A model generated the notes under the pieces. The model was given only the letters and a program-made list of their open reading frames with translations. It searched no databases and was not told the DNA's origin. Source: an uncultured Aliterella sp. (GTDB taxonomy: Bacteria > Cyanobacteriota > Cyanobacteriia > Cyanobacteriales > Chroococcidiopsidaceae). Taken from it: 8,614 nucleotides of DNA. Position 1 is the stretch's first letter. The number at the start of each line of letters is the position of its first letter. Positions 6,751 to 8,614 of the stretch are shown here, piece by piece. The stretch is taken from the NCBI GenBank assembly GCA_905479905.1, contig CAJQOK010000280.1, positions 1-8,614 on the forward strand, read 5' to 3'. Made by a program: the position numbers and the translations under genes.

Positions 6751-7020
6751 ATGCCCCTATACGATTTTCGATGCGATTGCGGTGTATTTGAGCAAAGCCG
6801 CAGCCTTCAACAAGTAGGAGAGCCGATGTTTTGCCCAACGTGCCAAACTGTCGCCAAACGGCTTATATCTGCGGTGGGCATACTCAAAACCCCCACCCAA
6901 TTAAGTAAGCGAGTAGAACAAAGCGGCGAACCTCGTGTAGTGCAACGTCCAAGTTCGCCCAATCATGCAACCCATAAACACAACCATCATCACGGACGAC
7001 CCTGGGCGATCGGTCACTAA
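6751..7020 (+). CDS. fmdB: FmdB-family zinc-ribbon protein with His-rich tail
   Basis: An 89-residue protein with an N-terminal zinc ribbon: MPLYDFRCDCG and FCPTC supply Cys8, Cys10, Cys28 and Cys31. FmdB proteins are small putative regulatory proteins first seen in the M. methylotrophus formamidase cluster, and the position right after fmdA supports this call. The first knuckle is C-x-C where the family usually has C-x-x-C, so a residue seems to be missing or zinc binding is unusual. The linker (45-70) is polar and probably disordered. Residues 72-89 hold seven His (HATHKHNHHH, then RPWAIGH), suggesting metal binding. AAGGA at 6735-6739 lies 11 nt before the ATG. It is probably co-expressed with fmdA unless the repeat between them terminates. 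Its biochemical role is not established. Confidence 0.88.
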   Translation: MPLYDFRCDCGVFEQSRSLQQVGEPMFCPTCQTVAKRLISAVGILKTPTQLSKRVEQSGEPRVVQRPSSPNHATHKHNHHHGRPWAIGH

Positions 7021-7028
7021 GAAAAGTC

Positions 7029-7098
7029 CCAATTACCAATTACCAATTCCCAATTACCAATTCCCAATTACCAATTCCCAATTCCCAATTACCAATTC
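7029..7098 (+). repeat. Heptanucleotide tandem repeat (STRR), 10 units
   Basis: Ten units of CCAATTA or CCAATTC run without a break; the last base goes A A C A C A C C A C, which gives a partial 14-nt higher-order period. A further CC follows. Such STRRs are a known feature of heterocystous and related cyanobacterial genomes. The array begins 8 bp after the fmdB stop and lies in the fmdB-rhlE gap. The unit is 7 bp, so copy changes would shift frame. Confidence 0.95.
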
Positions 7099-7170
7099 CC
7101 TGTTAAGATAAATCTCTGCTAGTACATCCCGGTCTGTTGCTGGCGGAGTTGACTTGCTTGTTCGAGCCAT
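7054..7170 (-). CDS. Possible small ORF with STRR-encoded tail
   Basis: On the minus strand ATG at 7170 opens 38 codons. The first 25 (begins MARTSKSTPPATDRDVLAEI) have a protein-like composition and are not repeat-derived. The rest is encoded by the heptamer array and reads ELVIGNW twice before a stop inside the array. There is no good Shine-Dalgarno. It may be a real small gene whose end was overwritten by the repeat, or a chance frame. I do not recognise it. Confidence 0.2.
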   Translation of the reverse strand: MARTSKSTPPATDRDVLAEIYLNRELVIGNWELVIGNW

Positions 7171-7251
7171 CCAACTAAACCACAAATTTTTTGCTCTTAG
7201 ACTGGTTCCACTTTGATTTGGATAGGGGCAACTCTTGGAGCCATCGTATTT

Positions 7252-8502
7252 ATGACATTTTCTGATCTTGGTCTTTCCCAAGACTTGCTTCGTGCTGTCG
7301 CCGAGCAGGACTACAACGAGCCTACACCCATTCAACAGCAAGCAATTCCAGCTATTTTACAAGGAAAAGATGTTTTCGCCAGCGCCCAAACAGGAACGGG
7401 TAAAACGGCAGGTTTTACCTTACCTCTATTGCAACTCCTCAACAACTCTAGTTCCCGCAAAGAGTATCGCACACCTCGCGCTCTTATCCTTCTCCCCACC
7501 CGCGAACTAGCGCAACAAGTAGGAGATAGTGTAAGAACCTATGGCAAATACCTACCCCTGCGTTCGGCTATCGTCTATGGTGGGATTGGTCTTAGACCGC
7601 AAATTCAAACCCTGCGCCAAGGCGTTGATATTGTCGTCGCTACTCCCGGTCGCTTACTCGACCACTTAGAGCAAAAAAACCTCGATCTTTCCCACATAGA
7701 AATACTTGTGCTGGATGAATGCGATCGCATGTTAGATATGGGCTTTATCCACGATATCCGCAAAATTTTGGCAAAATTGCCCTCCGCTCGGCAAACGCTA
7801 ATGTTTTCCGCCACCTTTTCTAAAACCATCCAGCAACTTGCAAATACTCTGCTCAAAACTCCGGTTTTAATTGAGGTTGCTTCCCGCAATACCGCCTCTG
7901 AGCAAGTACAACAAGTCGTTCATCTGGTCGAACGCGATCGCAAGCGAGAATTACTCTCTTACATGATTAGCTTCCACAACTGGAAACAAGTGCTAGTTTT
8001 TACCCGGACAAAACACGGTGCTAGTCGTCTAGCCGAGCAGCTTGCCAAAGATGGACTAAAAACCGCCGCGATTCATGGCAACAAAAGTCAAGCGGCTCGT
8101 CTCAAAGCTTTAAACGATTTTAAGCAAGGCAAGGTGCGGGTATTAGTCGCTACTGATGTAGCCTCACGGGGGCTAGATATAGAGAGGCTGCCTCATGTAG
8201 TCAATTTTGAACTGCCCAATGTTCCCGAAGACTACGTGCATCGCATCGGGCGCACAGGTCGCGCCGGAATGGAAGGCTGCGCCGTTTCCCTAGTCTGCAA
8301 AGATGAATATCCATTTTTGACCAGTATCGAAAAATTGCTCAACCACACTATTGTTAAAGTCGCAGTCCCAGGTTACGAATCGAACTTTACACCACCATCG
8401 GCGGCAGAGCCTTTGCAGGTTAAACGCTCTAAGCAGCGTCGCAGTAATTGGTCAAAGTCTCACTCGCCAGCCAAACCTGTAAAAAGCCGCGCTCAAAACT
8501 AA
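7252..8502 (+). CDS. rhlE: DEAD-box RNA helicase, RhlE type (DECD variant)
   Basis: ATP-dependent RNA unwinding in the cytosol; RhlE-type helicases act in ribosome assembly, RNA decay and cold response. The 416 residues follow E. coli RhlE closely: Q motif (Phe3 to Gln28, PTPIQ), Walker A AQTGTGKT (45-52), PTRELA (82-87), ATPGR (130-134), motif II DECD (155-158), SAT (186-188), VLVFTRT (247-253), [11 protein letters not shown] (300-310) and [10 protein letters not shown] (330-339). The C-terminal tail after about 380 is short, basic and probably disordered. Motif II has Cys157 instead of Ala, and a HIP1 octamer covers it. I chose ATG 7252 because the family starts MxFxxLGLS and GGAG lies at 7237-7240; a TTG at 7213 would add 13 unrelated hydrophobic residues. 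It follows the STRR and is probably transcribed alone. Confidence 0.95.
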   Translation: MTFSDLGLSQDLLRAVAEQDYNEPTPIQQQAIPAILQGKDVFASAQTGTGKTAGFTLPLLQLLNNSSSRKEYRTPRALILLPTRELAQQVGDSVRTYGKYLPLRSAIVYGGIGLRPQIQTLRQGVDIVVATPGRLLDHLEQKNLDLSHIEILVLDECDRMLDMGFIHDIRKILAKLPSARQTLMFSATFSKTIQQLANTLLKTPVLIEVASRNTASEQVQQVVHLVERDRKRELLSYMISFHNWKQVLVFTRTKHGASRLAEQLAKDGLKTAAIHGNKSQAARLKALNDFKQGKVRVLVATDVASRGLDIERLPHVVNFELPNVPEDYVHRIGRTGRAGMEGCAVSLVCKDEYPFLTSIEKLLNHTIVKVAVPGYESNFTPPSAAEPLQVKRSKQRRSNWSKSHSPAKPVKSRAQN

Positions 8503-8503
8503 C

Positions 8504-8535
8504 TGCATTCTAGTTAGCAACCTAACTAGAATGCA
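8504..8535. terminator. Strong convergent hairpin terminator
   Basis: A perfect 14-bp stem, TGCATTCTAGTTAG (8504-8517) with its complement (8522-8535), closes on a CAAC loop. It starts 2 nt after the rhlE stop and ends 14 nt before the stop of the opposing gene. On the minus strand the hairpin is followed by AGTTTTGAG, a short U run; on the plus strand by AAATTAAG. It may serve both genes and looks better for the minus one. Confidence 0.75.
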
Positions 8536-8549
8536 AAATTAAGTAACTG

Positions 8550-8614
8550 CTAGTTTGCCGCAATCCCTTCTTGTCTAGCTGCTCTCTGAACTGCCCCAGC
8601 CACCGCACTTACAA
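8550..8614 (-). CDS. C-terminal end of a minus-strand gene (partial)
   Basis: The minus strand reads 20 codons from the window edge to TAG at 8550-8552: VSAVAGAVQRAARQEGIAAN. The other two frames close here. The Ala-rich amphipathic end, the stop just beyond a strong hairpin and the convergent layout support a real gene. The tail resembles the end of some NAD-type malic enzymes, but 20 residues are too few for more than a guess, so no product is assigned. Confidence 0.6.
   Translation of the reverse strand, partial: VSAVAGAVQRAARQEGIAAN

Larger units (their letters stand above)
2..7941. repeat. HIP1 octamers (GCGATCGC), 11 copies
   Basis: Perfect copies begin at 2, 397, 688, 717, 2499, 3109, 3976, 4541, 6440, 7721 and 7934. 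Nine lie in coding sequence, in more than one reading frame, and two in the htrA/M23 promoter region. The density is typical of many cyanobacterial chromosomes and argues against recent transfer of these genes. None is seen in the radical SAM remnant or the dispersed repeats. Confidence 0.95.

Noticed and set aside
7029..7098. Heptamer array as a CRISPR array.
   Set aside because: The 7-nt units are contiguous with no spacers, and there are no cas genes.
7120..7190. Possible tRNA because of GTTCGAGCC and a following ACCA.
   Set aside because: No acceptor, D or anticodon stems can be formed around the T-loop-like string.
7213..7251. TTG start at 7213 for the helicase, adding 13 residues.
   Set aside because: The family begins MxFxxLGLS, which matches ATG 7252 with GGAG upstream; the extra residues resemble no helicase extension.

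Overview
The window reads as chromosomal DNA of a cyanobacterium. Three things support this. The octamer GCGATCGC (HIP1) occurs 11 times in 8.6 kb, where about 0.13 would be expected by chance. A 31-codon petL gene for a cytochrome b6f subunit is present. There is also a heptanucleotide tandem repeat (STRR) and the C-rich/G-rich palindromic dispersed repeats that are common in Nostoc-like and Chroococcidiopsis-like genomes. I cannot name the genus.

Layout. 1-597 (minus): N-terminal 199 residues of an HtrA/Deg serine protease that runs off the left edge. 743-1438 (plus): secreted LysM-M23 peptidase, divergent from htrA. 1439-2105: non-coding stretch holding a decayed C-terminal remnant of a B12/radical SAM gene, an 85-nt hairpin repeat (copy A), a possible 24-codon ORF and a short palindromic repeat (copy C). 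2106-3704 (plus): intact cobalamin-binding radical SAM protein of the HpnP-like type. 3751-3846 (minus): petL. 3931-5022 (plus): aroB. 5023-5431: AT-rich leader. 5432-6607 and 6751-7020 (plus): formamidase fmdA and the zinc-ribbon protein fmdB, separated by repeat copy B. 7029-7098: ten heptamers. 7252-8502 (plus): RhlE-type RNA helicase with a DECD motif II. 8504-8535: strong hairpin. 8550-8614 (minus): C-terminal end of another gene.

Most genes are independent housekeeping or envelope functions: shikimate pathway, b6f complex, RNA helicase, periplasmic protease, cell-wall hydrolase. The only clear functional pair is fmdA-fmdB, probably for using formamide or short amides as a nitrogen source. 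I do not see a complete undescribed multi-gene system. The most interesting signals are: (1) the remnant of a tandem radical SAM paralogue just upstream of the intact copy; (2) two 85-nt repeats whose stems and flanks match at 65 of 70 positions while the 15-nt loop matches at only 3, plus a third copy that looks like the empty site without the hairpin; and (3) a HIP1 octamer lying exactly on the helicase DEAD box, where it excludes alanine and gives DECD.
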